From Stigmatella aurantiaca (GTDB lineage Bacteria > Myxococcota > Myxococcia > Myxococcales > Myxococcaceae), in assembly GCF_900109545.1 (NCBI RefSeq), contig NZ_FOAP01000015.1, forward strand, positions 152,328 to 216,327: 64,000 bases of DNA, in the 5' to 3' direction. Numbering within the stretch: the stretch's first letter is position 1; each line of letters begins with the position of its first letter. Of the stretch, positions 42,464 through 52,276 are shown piece by piece. Both the position numbers and the translations under genes were made by a program. The notes under the pieces were generated by a model. It was given only the letters and a program-made list of their open reading frames with translations, had not been told where the DNA came from and did no database searches.

Positions 42464-44368
42464 GTGAGCAATGGGAAGCGCGGGGCAAAGTGGGCCGTCT
42501 GTGCCACTGCGGTGGGACTGACGGTGGGATGCAGTGGGGTGGCTGGACCGGAGGAAGGGCCGGCGGGGGAAACACAGTCACAGGAGCTGCTGGAAACACA
42601 GACCTTCGGGTCCATCGCCGATGCCCGGGTGGAGTCCTCCAACCCGGCGCAGAACTTCGGCACCTCCAGCACGCTCAAGGCGGATGCCTCGCCGGACTAC
42701 TCCTCCTATCTGCGCTTCAACGTGAGCGGGCTGAAGGGCCCCGCGCGCAGCGCGAAGCTGCGGCTGTACATGACGGATGCGTCCACCACCGGGCCCGCCG
42801 TCTACACCACGGGCAGCGGCTGGCAGGAGGGCACCCTCACCTACTCCAACAAGCCCGTGCCGCAGACGCGGCTGGCCAGCGTGGGCGCGGTGACGGCGGA
42901 CACCTGGGCCGAGTGGGATGTGACGGCCGCCGTGCAGGCCGATGGCGAACTCAACCTCGTGGTGACGTCCACGGGCACGGACGGCACCGTCTTCTACTCG
43001 CGCGAGACGTCGAGGACGGACCTTCGGCCGCAGCTCGTGGTGACGGTGGACAGCACCACCCCGCCGCCGCCGCCGCCCACGGGGGATTGGACGTTCTACA
43101 GCGCGGCGCAGGGCGTGCCCCGGTACGTCTACGGCGTGAGCGCGGACGCGGGGGGCAACCTCTGGGTGGCCGGCGGCGAGGAGGGGCTCTTCGTGCTCCA
43201 GAAGGGGCAGACCCAGTTCCGCCGCTTCACCATGGCCGACGGCCTGCGCCCCTATGGGTACATGCCCGACGGCAGCGCGCCCCCGGGCGTGAAGTACCTG
43301 AAGGTCATCTCCGTGGCCGGAGGCCCCGCGGGCGTCGCCTTCGTGGGCTACGAGGGCAAGAAGCCCGCGGCGGGCATGCCCACCTGCGAGGACGAGTGGG
43401 ACCAGGCCTACTACGCGGGCCGCACCCCGGACGCGAGCATCTACAAGAGCGGGGACGCGGACCGGGTGACGCTCACGGCCACGGGCATCCAGGTGATGCA
43501 CTACGACTTGTCCACCGGCCCCAACAAGGTCGCCGCCGAGCCGCGCGGGCGCGAGAAGGTCTGCAACATCTGGCGCATCGCCTATGACCCGAAGACGCAG
43601 AGCGTCTGGTTCGGCGGCAACCACGGCTTCGCCTGGGGCAGCGCGAACTTCGCGGGTTACAGCTGCGCCCCCGGTACGTGGGACTACGGCTGCGCCGGGG
43701 TGAAGGAGCACGCACACCCGGCCATCAACGCGTGGAACTCGGACGGAACGCGGTGGGTGCTGCTCACGGATGCGTACTGGGGCGTGTCGGTGGCCTCCAA
43801 CGGGGATGTCTGGTTCGGCGGCGCCAACCGCTCCACCCGCTTCCGCTATGGCACCAACGGCAACAACTACTGGCTCGCCCAGAGCCAGACGGAGGACAGC
43901 GGCTATTCCTGGAACCGCTATGACATCTGGCCAGATGCCGTGAGCGAGCCCACGCCCCCCACCCGCGAGCAGCGCGTGGATGACCACGTGTCCGGCATGG
44001 CGGTGATGGCCAACCAGAGCGTGTGGGTGGGCAGCTTCACCCGGGGGCTCGCCCTGCTCGACTCGAGCGGCCAGCGCCTGCGCACGCTCTCCACGGAGCT
44101 CGCCGACAAGAAGGGGTACGTGGGCGCCGTCGCGGCGGACCCGCTCGATGACAGCGTCTGGGTGGGCATGCGCTGGGGCGGCGGCGTGAGCCGGGTGCGC
44201 GGCAGCACCGTGGTGAACTACGGCGCCGGCGTGATTCCCAACCACCTCCTCTGGGTGCCCATCCAGGATGTCCAGGTGGACCGCGCGTCCAGCCCCCGGC
44301 GGGTGCTCTTCGCCTTCCAGGGCTCCGACACCGCGCCCGGCACCATCGGCATCTACACGGGCCCGTAG
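42464..44368 (+). CDS. DNRLRE (CBM96-like) lipoprotein with beta-propeller
   Basis: 634 aa, GTG start. The signal ends in VGCSG, a probable lipobox (Cys23). The first domain (about 45-195) has the DNRLRE pattern: SIADARVESSNPAQNFGTSS, YLRFNVSGL, LRLYMTDAS, YSRETSRTDLRPQLVV. A Pro linker (PPPPPPTGDW) leads to a seven-bladed-like propeller with repeated Val-Trp-x-Gly strands (NLWVAGGEEGL, SVWFGGNHG, DVWFGGANRS, SVWVGSFTRG, SVWVGMRWGGG), as in two-component periplasmic propellers. An exported, lipid-anchored binding protein, substrate probably carbohydrate. First of three neighbouring exported repeat proteins. Confidence 0.78.
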   Translation: MSNGKRGAKWAVCATAVGLTVGCSGVAGPEEGPAGETQSQELLETQTFGSIADARVESSNPAQNFGTSSTLKADASPDYSSYLRFNVSGLKGPARSAKLRLYMTDASTTGPAVYTTGSGWQEGTLTYSNKPVPQTRLASVGAVTADTWAEWDVTAAVQADGELNLVVTSTGTDGTVFYSRETSRTDLRPQLVVTVDSTTPPPPPPTGDWTFYSAAQGVPRYVYGVSADAGGNLWVAGGEEGLFVLQKGQTQFRRFTMADGLRPYGYMPDGSAPPGVKYLKVISVAGGPAGVAFVGYEGKKPAAGMPTCEDEWDQAYYAGRTPDASIYKSGDADRVTLTATGIQVMHYDLSTGPNKVAAEPRGREKVCNIWRIAYDPKTQSVWFGGNHGFAWGSANFAGYSCAPGTWDYGCAGVKEHAHPAINAWNSDGTRWVLLTDAYWGVSVASNGDVWFGGANRSTRFRYGTNGNNYWLAQSQTEDSGYSWNRYDIWPDAVSEPTPPTREQRVDDHVSGMAVMANQSVWVGSFTRGLALLDSSGQRLRTLSTELADKKGYVGAVAADPLDDSVWVGMRWGGGVSRVRGSTVVNYGAGVIPNHLLWVPIQDVQVDRASSPRRVLFAFQGSDTAPGTIGIYTGP

Positions 44369-44584
44369 GAAGGACTGACGCCTGCCTGCCTCCCAAGCGT
44401 GCATTGCTGGGCAGGGCGCCGCAGGCCTCCTGAACGCCATCGTTCACTTCTTCAGCCTTTTCCAACAATTCTTGAAGTCCCGCCTTGTCTCACTCCGGAC
44501 GTCTCTGTACGAATAGAGCGGTCGACCGCCCCACGGCACCCGCTGCCGGGGGCCGGTCGATTCATTTCCCGGGGGGGACAGCTC

Positions 44585-46570
44585 ATGCGACAGAAGCGAG
44601 GATTCATCGCGCACTCGGTGCTTGGCACGCTCGTGACCTTGGCCGCGCTGGCCGAAGACGCCATGGCGCAGGGCAGTCCGGAGCTGGTGCCACAGCAGCG
44701 GCTCGTGGCCGGCGACACGGTGGCCTATGACTTGTTCGGCTTCTCGGTGTCCTACAGCGGGGACACGATTGTCGTCGGCGCGCCCTACAGCGACCACTCG
44801 GACCGGGGCAGCGCCTCGGGCTCCGCGTACGTGTTCGTCCGGACCGGGAAGACCTGGAGCCTGCAACAGAAGCTCACCGCCGAGGATGGGGCCCCGGGAG
44901 ACCTCTTCGGCTACGCGGTCGCGGTTCACGGCAACACGGCCGTGGTGGGCGCCCCGCTGGACGATGACTCCGGCACGGACTCGGGCTCGGCCTATGTGTT
45001 CGTGCGCAGCGGCACGGTGTGGACCCAGCAGCAGAAGCTCACCAGCCCGGGGACGGCGGCGGGGGATGTCTTTGGCCATGCGGTGACGGTCTACGGCGAG
45101 AGTGCCGCCATCGGGGCGCCGCACGACGGCACCGCAGGCAGCCGCTCGGGGGCCGCGTATGTGTTCACGCGCAGCGGGGCAAGCTGGACGCAGCAGCAGA
45201 AGCTCACCGCCCCGGATGCGGCGGCGGAGGTGCGCTTTGGCTTCTCGCTGAGCCTGAACGGCACGGCGGTGCTCATCGGCGCGCCCTATGACAGCGGGAA
45301 CGGCGGCGGCTCGGGCGCGGCGTACGTCTTCGCGCGCAGCGGGGCGGCGTGGAGCCAGCAGCAGAAGCTCTCCCCGCCGGATGCCGCGGAGGACAACCTC
45401 GTGGGCTTCTCCGTCGCGCTGAACGGGGGCACGGCCGTGCTGGGGGCACCGTTCGGGAGCGACAAGGCTCACGGCCCGGGCTCGGCCTATGTCTATGCGC
45501 GCGGCGGGGCGGGATGGGTCCAGCAGCAGAAGTTCACCGCGGCGGAGAACAGCCAGGGCAACCTGTTCGGGTACTCGGTGGCGCTCAGCGGCGAGCAGGC
45601 CGTGGCCACCTCGCCGGGGGACGATGCGGACGCGCTCAACGGGGGCTCGGTGCATGTGTTCGCCCGGAGCGGGAGTCTCTGGAACGAGCGGCAGCGGGTG
45701 TCGGTCCGCGCCTCGGCGGAGAATGACCGCACGGGCCACTCGGTGGCACTCGGGGAGGAGCTGCTCGTGGTGGGCTCGCCGGGCGAGGACTCCACGGACA
45801 CGGACGCGGGCGCGGTGCACATCTTCGCCCCGGCGGTGCGGCCTGGGTATGATTCGGATCCGGCCCCGGGCGCGGAGGTGAACGCGGGCAGTGCCCCCGT
45901 GGGCGCATCCTCCAGCACGGTCATCACCGTCCGGGAGACGGGCAACGCCACGCTGGAGGTAACGGGCTTCACGCTGACGGGCCCGCAGGCCGCGGAGTTC
46001 AGCGTGGCGCCCAACACCCTGACCCTCGTGGATGGGGGCGCGCCCCAGCCGCTGACGGTGAAGTGCACGCCCCATGGGCTCACGCCGCGGAAGGCGACGC
46101 TGGAGGTCCACCACAACGCGCCGGGCAGCCCGGCCCTCTACTCGCTGACGTGCAGGGGACTGCTGCCGAGGGACCCATACGCGGATGCCGTGTCGCCCAA
46201 CACATCCTCCATCGTGCTCAACCCCAACAACGCCATTGGGGCTCCGGACGGGAAGCCGGCCACGGTGGTGGGGGCGCTGGGCAGCGCGCTGGTGCTCGAC
46301 ATGGGCGTGGGCGAGGAGGGCACGGGGGACCTGAAGGTGTACTACCAGGGCCTGGCGCTCGGGGTCATCACGCAGGTGGACTTCCTGCGGGCCGATAACA
46401 CGGTGATCAGCAGTGGCGCACTGCGGATGCTGGACCTGGGCTTCGGCACGCGCATGACGACCGTCACCTATACGGGCAACGGCACGCCATACCGCTACGT
46501 GCGCCTGCGCGGCGTGCTGGCACTGCCCTACAAGGTGGATGCGGTGGAAGCGGTCAGCATCGTGCCATGA
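44585..46570 (+). CDS. Exported FG-GAP repeat protein with C-terminal beta domains
   Basis: 661 aa; ATG at 44585 after GGGGGGGACAG. Signal peptide ending about AMA-QG. Seven FG-GAP/integrin-alpha-like repeats of about 55 aa (residues 35-440), each with LFGxSVxxxG, VVGAPxxD, GSAYVFxRSG and QQQKL. A choice-of-anchor D/ASPM-like Ig domain (about 455-555: VGASSSTVITVRETGNATLE) and a last beta domain follow. It should fold as a seven-bladed propeller at the cell surface or in the matrix. The repeats are conserved at DNA level, so misassembly or recombination is possible. Confidence 0.85.
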   Translation: MRQKRGFIAHSVLGTLVTLAALAEDAMAQGSPELVPQQRLVAGDTVAYDLFGFSVSYSGDTIVVGAPYSDHSDRGSASGSAYVFVRTGKTWSLQQKLTAEDGAPGDLFGYAVAVHGNTAVVGAPLDDDSGTDSGSAYVFVRSGTVWTQQQKLTSPGTAAGDVFGHAVTVYGESAAIGAPHDGTAGSRSGAAYVFTRSGASWTQQQKLTAPDAAAEVRFGFSLSLNGTAVLIGAPYDSGNGGGSGAAYVFARSGAAWSQQQKLSPPDAAEDNLVGFSVALNGGTAVLGAPFGSDKAHGPGSAYVYARGGAGWVQQQKFTAAENSQGNLFGYSVALSGEQAVATSPGDDADALNGGSVHVFARSGSLWNERQRVSVRASAENDRTGHSVALGEELLVVGSPGEDSTDTDAGAVHIFAPAVRPGYDSDPAPGAEVNAGSAPVGASSSTVITVRETGNATLEVTGFTLTGPQAAEFSVAPNTLTLVDGGAPQPLTVKCTPHGLTPRKATLEVHHNAPGSPALYSLTCRGLLPRDPYADAVSPNTSSIVLNPNNAIGAPDGKPATVVGALGSALVLDMGVGEEGTGDLKVYYQGLALGVITQVDFLRADNTVISSGALRMLDLGFGTRMTTVTYTGNGTPYRYVRLRGVLALPYKVDAVEAVSIVP

Positions 46571-46579
46571 GCGGGAACG

Positions 46580-46609
46580 GAGGCCACGGCCGCGATTGGC
46601 CGTGGCCTC
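46580..46609 (+). terminator. Strong hairpin after the FG-GAP gene
   Basis: GAGGCCACGGCC (46580-46591) and GGCCGTGGCCTC (46598-46609) form a perfect 12-bp stem with a 6-base loop, 10 bases after the stop. No U tract follows, as in many GC-rich genomes. Confidence 0.6.
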
Positions 46610-46845
46610 ATACGGGCTCCCCTGCCCTGGAGAGCGAGAACCCCAAGGCACCTCAGCTTTCACAATCCTGCGCTTCCCTCTCGCGCAGAGAACAATTGGC
46701 TCCTCGAAGCGTCAACCGATACCCAAACACAGACCTGTGCGGCGCAAGGCCTTTGATTTGTGCTAGGAGGGCCGCCCCGCGCAGGAGAGAGCAAGTCGAT
46801 TTCTCACTGAGAACACCCTTCCCCCCTGCGCGCGGCGGAGGTTCA

Positions 46846-49728
46846 GTGCTCTCGAAGAACCCGTATGCTCGCATGAGCTTCTTTCTGACATGCGCGGCCC
46901 TGACCGCGTGTGGGCAGGAGCAACCGTCTCAAGACATGGAGATGGCCGCTCCTCTCAAAACCCAGGAACAGCGGCTCCAATGCCAGGTCCCCTCTCAATC
47001 CCTGGGAGAGGGCCCGCAGTCCCAGAAGCTCAACTGCGGTGCCCAGACGGGATGGTCTTTCCACTCCGGAGACACCAACAAGGATGGGCTCAGCGACGTG
47101 CTCATCGGTGCTCCGGGGGACCTCGCCAACCGTGGCTCGGCTTGTTTGGTTCTGGGTAACCCCACCCTGAATTTGTCTGTCATCCACCACAAGCTCTCCG
47201 GAGACCCCTCCGCCATGGCGGGTGTTTCGGTCGCGCTGGGGAACCTTCCTGGAACCGATGACCGCTTGGATCTGGTGACGGGAGCCCCGGGCGCCAACGC
47301 CACCAAGGGCGGCGTCTACACGGTGGACGGCGCCCTCCTGCCCACGGCCCCGCAGGCCATCCCGCTGAGCAATGCCGCGAAGTACCTGGGCGCGGTGGCC
47401 CATGACGCTGCCGGTGCGGCCCTGACCGTGGGAGATGTAACGGGGGATGGCCAGGCCGACCTCATCGTGAGCGCTCCCTTGAATGAGTCCCTGACCGCCC
47501 AGGCCAACAGCGGTGTCATCTACATCGTGAAGAACACGGTCTCGGCCCCCCAGGGCGCCAACCTGTCGGGGACGCCCATCCGGATCCAAAACACCGCACC
47601 GCAGATCCAGCAGTCCGACCTTCGGGCCGGCACCTCGCTGGCCCTTGCGGACCTCAATGGTGACCAGAACCTGGATCTCGTCGTGGGCGTCCCCGGTTAC
47701 AGGGATGGCGTCAAGACCGAGGCAGGCGCGGCCTTTGTCTTCTACGGTCCCGTGACAGGGTCCCGCGCCCTGTCCAGCGCCGACATCAAGTTCGTTGGAG
47801 CCTTCGGAGGAGACCTCGCGGGCACGGCCGTGGCGCGCGTGGGGGATGTGGACGGGGATGGCGATGAGGAGATCCTCGTCGGAGCCCCCAGCATCGGTGC
47901 CACCCCCGGCAAGGCCTACCTCATCCGGGGAGGAACGTACTCCGGCACGGTCTCGCTGAACTCCATCGCCGCGTTCACGGGCGCTCCGGGAGACCGGGCG
48001 GGTGCTTCCGTGGCCGCAGGCGACTTCAACTCGGACGGCCGGCTCGACCTGCTCATTGGAGCCCCGGGCCATCAGGCAGACACGGGCGCCGTGTACCTCG
48101 TTCACGGGGAGGAGCCCGCACAGTTCAACGGAGGGGACCTTCTGGGTTCTGCCGTGCCCCTGCTTGAAGGAGAGAGTACCGGAGACCGGGCAGGCCACGC
48201 GGTGGCGTCCGCGGGCGACTTCAACGGCGATGGAGCCGAGGACATTCTCATTGGAGCGCCGGGCAAGAATGGCGGGCAGGGCATCGCGTATCTGATTAGC
48301 GGCCAGCAGCCTCGCGCATGGCTTGCCGACAACGATGGGGACAGTTTTGGAGCGGGCGCTCCCGTCATGGATTGTGAGCCTCCCGCCGGGGGCACGTGGG
48401 TCCTGGGCATCGAAGGAAGACCCCTCGACTGCGACAACTCGAACGGCAACATCCACCCCAGTGCGCCTGAGTTGTGCTCAACGGTTGGCGTTGATGACAA
48501 CTGCAACGGTGCCGCCGACGAGGAGGGAGCATCGGACGCCATCGAATGGGCAAGGGACGCGGATGGCGACTCCTACAGCGACCCTTCTCAACCGCTGCGG
48601 CGCTCTTGCGCCAGCCCTGGCACTGGGTGGGTCGATAACGACGGGGCTCGCCACGAATGCAGCACCCCTGGTGCTGACAATGACCCGGATCCCAACACCT
48701 ACGAGGGAGCCCCCGAAAAATGCGACGGCAAGGACAACGACTGCAACGAGCTCGTCGATGATGGCCCCGCCGTCACCTGGTACGTGGACGTGGATGGTGA
48801 CGGCGATGGCAGCCTGGAGTTCTTCCCTCACCTGGCAGCCTGCGCTGCCACGGCACCTCCGGGCTATGTGGACAACAAGGATGACTGCAACGACCGCGAT
48901 GCGACCCTGAACAGGCATACGCGCTGGTACGCGGACGCGGATGCGGACGGCGTTGGCAACGCCACGGACTTCGTGGAGTCGTGCACGCCCCCGTCTGGGC
49001 AGTACTCACGCCGGAACGATGACTGCGACGACAACGACGCCGCCGTCAGTCCTACCCGGACCGAGACGTGTGAGCCCGAGGATGGACCGCAGAAGGACAA
49101 CAACTGCAACGGTACCCCGGACGATTCGCCCGCCGCCGCGATCTGGTTCTCCGATGCGGACGGCGATGGCCATGGTGGAAACGGGGTTCTCGGCCGCTTC
49201 TGCGGCAAACCCGCCAGCAGCTCAAGGGTGACAGGGGATTGTGATGATGCCCAGCCCCTGGCATTCCCAGGGAATACCGAGGTGTGCGAAGTCAACCCTG
49301 ATCCCGGCGCGCCGCCCCACTCCTACTTCCCGCAGATCGACAACAACTGTGACGGGGACGTCAACGATTCAGAGGGAGCCATCTGGTGGTATGGCGATGG
49401 CGACCGCGATGGGTACCCGTGGAATGTCTTCGCGCTCTTGCGCTGCTCCAACCCGACGGACCGTCCAGGCGAAGTCCGGGGCAAGTACATTCCCAAACCT
49501 CATTCGCCTCCGGGCCCGCCGCCCAATCAGCCGCCTGAACTCTCCGCGGACGAGATCGATTGCAACGATACGGATCCGTCCGCGAACGTCTTGCGGATGT
49601 GGTACCCAGACACCGACGGCGATGAGTGTGGAAATCCCTCGAAGGGGCGCCTGAGCTGTCACAATCCCTCAGACCACTGCGAGGACGGCACTGTGTATGT
49701 GCTGGTTACCCGGCCGGAGTGTATCTAG
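46846..49728 (+). CDS. FG-GAP and MopE-like metal/Cys-repeat lipoprotein
   Basis: 960 aa. A GTG at 46846 is chosen because GGAGG lies 4-5 bases upstream; an ATG 10 codons later is possible, and both give a lipobox (LTACGQ). Residues about 50-480 contain FG-GAP blades (DLNGDQNLDLVVGVPG, GDVDGDGDEEILVGAP, GDFNGDGAEDILIGAPG). From about 490 on come at least five MopE-like units with D-x-D-x-D Ca-type loops and Cys pairs (LDCDNSNGNIHPSAPELC, VDDNCNGAADEEG, CDGKDNDCNELVDDG, DNNCNGTPDDS, DNNCDGDVNDSEG). MopE proteins bind copper or calcium at the cell surface. Base composition is less GC-rich than its neighbours. Confidence 0.83.
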   Translation: MLSKNPYARMSFFLTCAALTACGQEQPSQDMEMAAPLKTQEQRLQCQVPSQSLGEGPQSQKLNCGAQTGWSFHSGDTNKDGLSDVLIGAPGDLANRGSACLVLGNPTLNLSVIHHKLSGDPSAMAGVSVALGNLPGTDDRLDLVTGAPGANATKGGVYTVDGALLPTAPQAIPLSNAAKYLGAVAHDAAGAALTVGDVTGDGQADLIVSAPLNESLTAQANSGVIYIVKNTVSAPQGANLSGTPIRIQNTAPQIQQSDLRAGTSLALADLNGDQNLDLVVGVPGYRDGVKTEAGAAFVFYGPVTGSRALSSADIKFVGAFGGDLAGTAVARVGDVDGDGDEEILVGAPSIGATPGKAYLIRGGTYSGTVSLNSIAAFTGAPGDRAGASVAAGDFNSDGRLDLLIGAPGHQADTGAVYLVHGEEPAQFNGGDLLGSAVPLLEGESTGDRAGHAVASAGDFNGDGAEDILIGAPGKNGGQGIAYLISGQQPRAWLADNDGDSFGAGAPVMDCEPPAGGTWVLGIEGRPLDCDNSNGNIHPSAPELCSTVGVDDNCNGAADEEGASDAIEWARDADGDSYSDPSQPLRRSCASPGTGWVDNDGARHECSTPGADNDPDPNTYEGAPEKCDGKDNDCNELVDDGPAVTWYVDVDGDGDGSLEFFPHLAACAATAPPGYVDNKDDCNDRDATLNRHTRWYADADADGVGNATDFVESCTPPSGQYSRRNDDCDDNDAAVSPTRTETCEPEDGPQKDNNCNGTPDDSPAAAIWFSDADGDGHGGNGVLGRFCGKPASSSRVTGDCDDAQPLAFPGNTEVCEVNPDPGAPPHSYFPQIDNNCDGDVNDSEGAIWWYGDGDRDGYPWNVFALLRCSNPTDRPGEVRGKYIPKPHSPPGPPPNQPPELSADEIDCNDTDPSANVLRMWYPDTDGDECGNPSKGRLSCHNPSDHCEDGTVYVLVTRPECI

Positions 49729-49739
49729 GCCATACCCCA

Positions 49740-49764
49740 GGGCAGGGGCTTCGAGCCCCTGCCC
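49740..49764. terminator. Bidirectional terminator between convergent genes
   Basis: A perfect 11-bp stem, GGGCAGGGGCT (49740-49750) with AGCCCCTGCCC (49754-49764), and a tight TCG loop. It lies between the MopE-like gene and the LPMO gene and can serve both strands. Confidence 0.7.
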
Positions 49765-49774
49765 CAGGCTTTGA

Positions 49775-50758
49775 TCAGTGGTTGCAGGACTTCTCGGGCG
49801 TGGTGGAGGGCTTCTCGATGTCGATCTGGAAGCGGTAGCCGTCCTCCTGCACGTAGACGCTGTTGCCCTGGGCCGACTCGATGGGGAGGATCTTCCCCTT
49901 CTCATCGGGCGTGCCCACCCGCACGTAGCGCGAGCTGTTGTTCACCTGCTCGGCCAGCCGCAGCAGCCAGTTCGCCGCCGCGCTGGTCTCCGTCAGCCGC
50001 AGGTCATGCAGCTCCGCGTCCCGCCCGTCCCGGTCGAACACCCGGAACGTCACCCGGCTCCCCGCGGGCAGCTCCTCGCGCGCCTGCACGCTGTCCAGCT
50101 CTTTCCAGCCCGTGTCCACGTGGTTGAGCGCCGTGGCGCCGAGGTCCACGTCGATGCACGCGTAGAAGGCCTCCGGGCTGTCCGAGCGCTGCCAGATGTT
50201 GTAGATGACGTGGCGGCCCTGCTTGCCCGCCGGCAGCGGGCAGCGCACCCGGTAGCGGCTGTTCACCGGCGTGAGGCTGTTCACCTCGCAGAACGGCGTG
50301 GACTCCAGGTCCGACCACTTGAGCGGCAGGGACGGGTTGTAGCCCGCGCGCGTCACGTAGAACCGGAAGTACTTCGTCGCGTGGGGTGCCGTCACATGGT
50401 AGACGAACTCGAACTTCCCGTCCGTGCCGGGAACGATGCGCCGCGCCGGCCAGTCGCTGCGCGCCAGATCGATTCCCTTGTGCACCTCGTTGTTCGCGCT
50501 GCACAGCTTCCCGTCGGGAATCAGCGCGCGGTGCTGGTCATTGGCATTGCCCTGCCGCACCCCGTTCCAGTCGTACAACCCCTGCGTGCCGCCCGCCGCG
50601 ATCGCCGCCTTGCAGGCCGCCGTGTCCGGGCTCTCGGGCCCCTCCTTGTAGCAGTTGTACACGCGGCTCACCGGCACCTCCATGGAGCCGTGGGCCCACG
50701 ACGCCCCCGCGGACAGCAGCGACACCAGGGCCAGGGAGGCAGGAACATGCTTGGTCAT
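49775..50758 (-). CDS. Lytic polysaccharide monooxygenase, AA10 (GbpA/chitin-binding type)
   Basis: 327 aa. Signal MTKHVPASLALVSLLSAGASWA is cut to expose His23 (HGSMEVPVSR), the N-terminal His of the copper brace; the second ligand is probably His126 in TAPHATKYFRFYVT. Cys pairs are conserved (YNCYKEG, AACKAA, KLCSANN, FCEVNS), and HVIYNIWQRSDSPEAFYACI is a family signature. The C-terminal 100 residues (about 215-315) carry a beta domain. It oxidatively cleaves crystalline chitin or cellulose outside the cell, in keeping with predation or polymer scavenging. Confidence 0.92.
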   Translation of the reverse strand: MTKHVPASLALVSLLSAGASWAHGSMEVPVSRVYNCYKEGPESPDTAACKAAIAAGGTQGLYDWNGVRQGNANDQHRALIPDGKLCSANNEVHKGIDLARSDWPARRIVPGTDGKFEFVYHVTAPHATKYFRFYVTRAGYNPSLPLKWSDLESTPFCEVNSLTPVNSRYRVRCPLPAGKQGRHVIYNIWQRSDSPEAFYACIDVDLGATALNHVDTGWKELDSVQAREELPAGSRVTFRVFDRDGRDAELHDLRLTETSAAANWLLRLAEQVNNSSRYVRVGTPDEKGKILPIESAQGNSVYVQEDGYRFQIDIEKPSTTPEKSCNH

Positions 50759-50885
50759 GACGGGTCTTCATCCTTGTGAGGGGGTTGCCCTCTCCAGGAG
50801 ACGAAACCGGGGATTTTCGGGTCAATCGAAAATCCCTGCCGCAGGGCTCACCGTCCAGGCCTCAACACGGCCGGGCGCCTGGGCG

Positions 50886-51524
50886 TCAGAGTTCCACGCG
50901 GGCGCCCAGCTCCATCACCTGTCCTGAAGGCAGACGGAAATAGTCCGGCGTGTGGTACGCATTGCGCTGCATCACCCCGTAGAGCCGCTTGAGCCCCCGG
51001 GGCATCCCTCCGCCCCGCTGCGCGCGCACATTCACCCAGCCCACGTAGTACGTCACCACCGCCGCGAAGAGCACCGTGGTGATGGCCATGGTCCCCGCCA
51101 CCGCCACCCCATACGCCGCCGCCAGCGCCCCAGACGAGCGGAACCCCAGCACCACCGCCACACAGGCCAGCATCAGCCCCCCGTTCACCCCGGGCAGGTA
51201 GATTTGCCCCCGGTGCCCGGGCGAGGTGTGGACGATGCGCAGCGGCGGGCAGTAGCCCAGCTGGATGGCCTGCCGCGTGAGGGCGAACACCGCCGAGATG
51301 AGCGCCTGGGAGGCCACCACCGTGGCCAGCGCCACCATGGGGTAGAGCGCCCCGGAGGGCAGCGAGCGGAAGAAGGGCGCATCGGCCGTCTCCGGGTGGT
51401 GCAGCAGCCACGCCCCCTGGGACAGGTGGCTCAGCACGAGCGCCGGCAGGGCCAGGGTGAACCACGCGAGCCGGATGGGGCGCCGCGCACCGCATGCCTT
51501 CGCGCCGATGGGGGGCAGGACCGG
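50886..51524 (-). pseudogene. kup: kup potassium transporter remnant
   Basis: The open frame gives GARRPIRLAWFTLALPAL, QGAWLLHHPETADAPFF, VASQALISAVFALTRQAIQ, TSPGHRGQIYLPGVNGGL and SSGALAAAYGVAVAGTMAIT, the transmembrane core of Kup from roughly residue 285 of the normal 620. It then jumps from the next helix to the last segment (MPRGLKRLYGVMQRNAYHTP DYFRLPSGQVMELGARVEL). The first half and about 150 residues before the C-terminus are missing, an in-frame stop lies at 51525-51527, and no good start exists (GTG at 51437 only). I read it as a decaying gene with at least two deletions. Confidence 0.75.
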
Positions 51525-51724
51525 TCACGCCCCGCGTAGTTAGCACGGCGCCGTGGGCCGGCGGCCCCGCGGCCACGGGCCTTTTCCGCCGCGCGGGGAG
51601 CCGTGCTCAGTCCCCAACGTCCCGGATGCCGCCTGCTGGACTTTTCTCAGTCCTTCCGGTGGGTTACCCCCGTTGACGCGGGGAGCCAGGAGGACCTGGA
51701 AACGTTTTTCGAGGGGAATCGTCC

Positions 51725-52276
51725 GTGAGCCAGAGGATGGGGAGCCCGACGGACGAAGAGCTCATGGGACGTTTCTGCCAGGGAGAACAGGACGCGTTCG
51801 AGACCCTCTTTGCCCGGCACGCCGGGCGGGTGCAGGGGTTTCTCACGCGCATGGTGCGCGATGGCCCCCTGGCGGAGGACCTGCTGCAGACCACCTTCCT
51901 GTCCGTCATCCGGGCCCGGGGCCGCTATGAGCCCGGCACCCGCTTCGCCCCCTGGCTGCTGACCATCGCCGCCAATGCCGCCCGGGACGCACTGCGCCAC
52001 CGCCAGCACGTGGAGGCTTATGCGCGCGACAGCCAGGCCGCCCCCGCCTCCGTGCCCCCCGCCGTGGGCGACCCGGGCGCGCGCAAGCACATCGAGGATG
52101 CGCTCCAGCAGCTTCCCCCCGACCAGCGCGAGGCCGTCATCCTCGCCAAGGTCGAGGGCTGGTCCTTCGAGGAGATCGCCTCGCTCCGGGAGATCAGCGT
52201 GGGCGCCGCCCGGCTCCGGGCCCACCGGGGCTACGAGAAGCTCCGGCAGTTGCTGGGCGGGCTGGAGGAGCCATGA
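51725..52276 (+). CDS. ECF sigma factor
   Basis: 183 aa, GTG start with GAGGGGAA upstream. Sigma region 2 (FETLFARHAGRVQGFLTRMV, AEDLLQTTFLSVIRARGRY, FAPWLLTIAANAARDALRHR) and region 4 (LQQLPPDQREAVILAKVEGW, SFEEIASLREISVGAARLR AHRGYEKLR). It directs RNA polymerase to stress or envelope promoters and is held by the adjacent membrane anti-sigma, whose start overlaps its stop (ATGA). Target promoters were not identified. Confidence 0.92.
   Translation: MSQRMGSPTDEELMGRFCQGEQDAFETLFARHAGRVQGFLTRMVRDGPLAEDLLQTTFLSVIRARGRYEPGTRFAPWLLTIAANAARDALRHRQHVEAYARDSQAAPASVPPAVGDPGARKHIEDALQQLPPDQREAVILAKVEGWSFEEIASLREISVGAARLRAHRGYEKLRQLLGGLEEP

Noticed and set aside
44518..44529. Perfect palindrome GCGGTCGACCGC upstream of the FG-GAP gene
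   Set aside because: One 12-base GC-rich palindrome without a second copy or promoter context; could be chance.
51551..51585. CCGTGG/CCACGG hairpin followed by TTTT upstream of the ECF sigma gene
   Set aside because: Looks like a terminator on the plus strand, but no plus-strand gene precedes it; possibly a leader structure, too weak to call.
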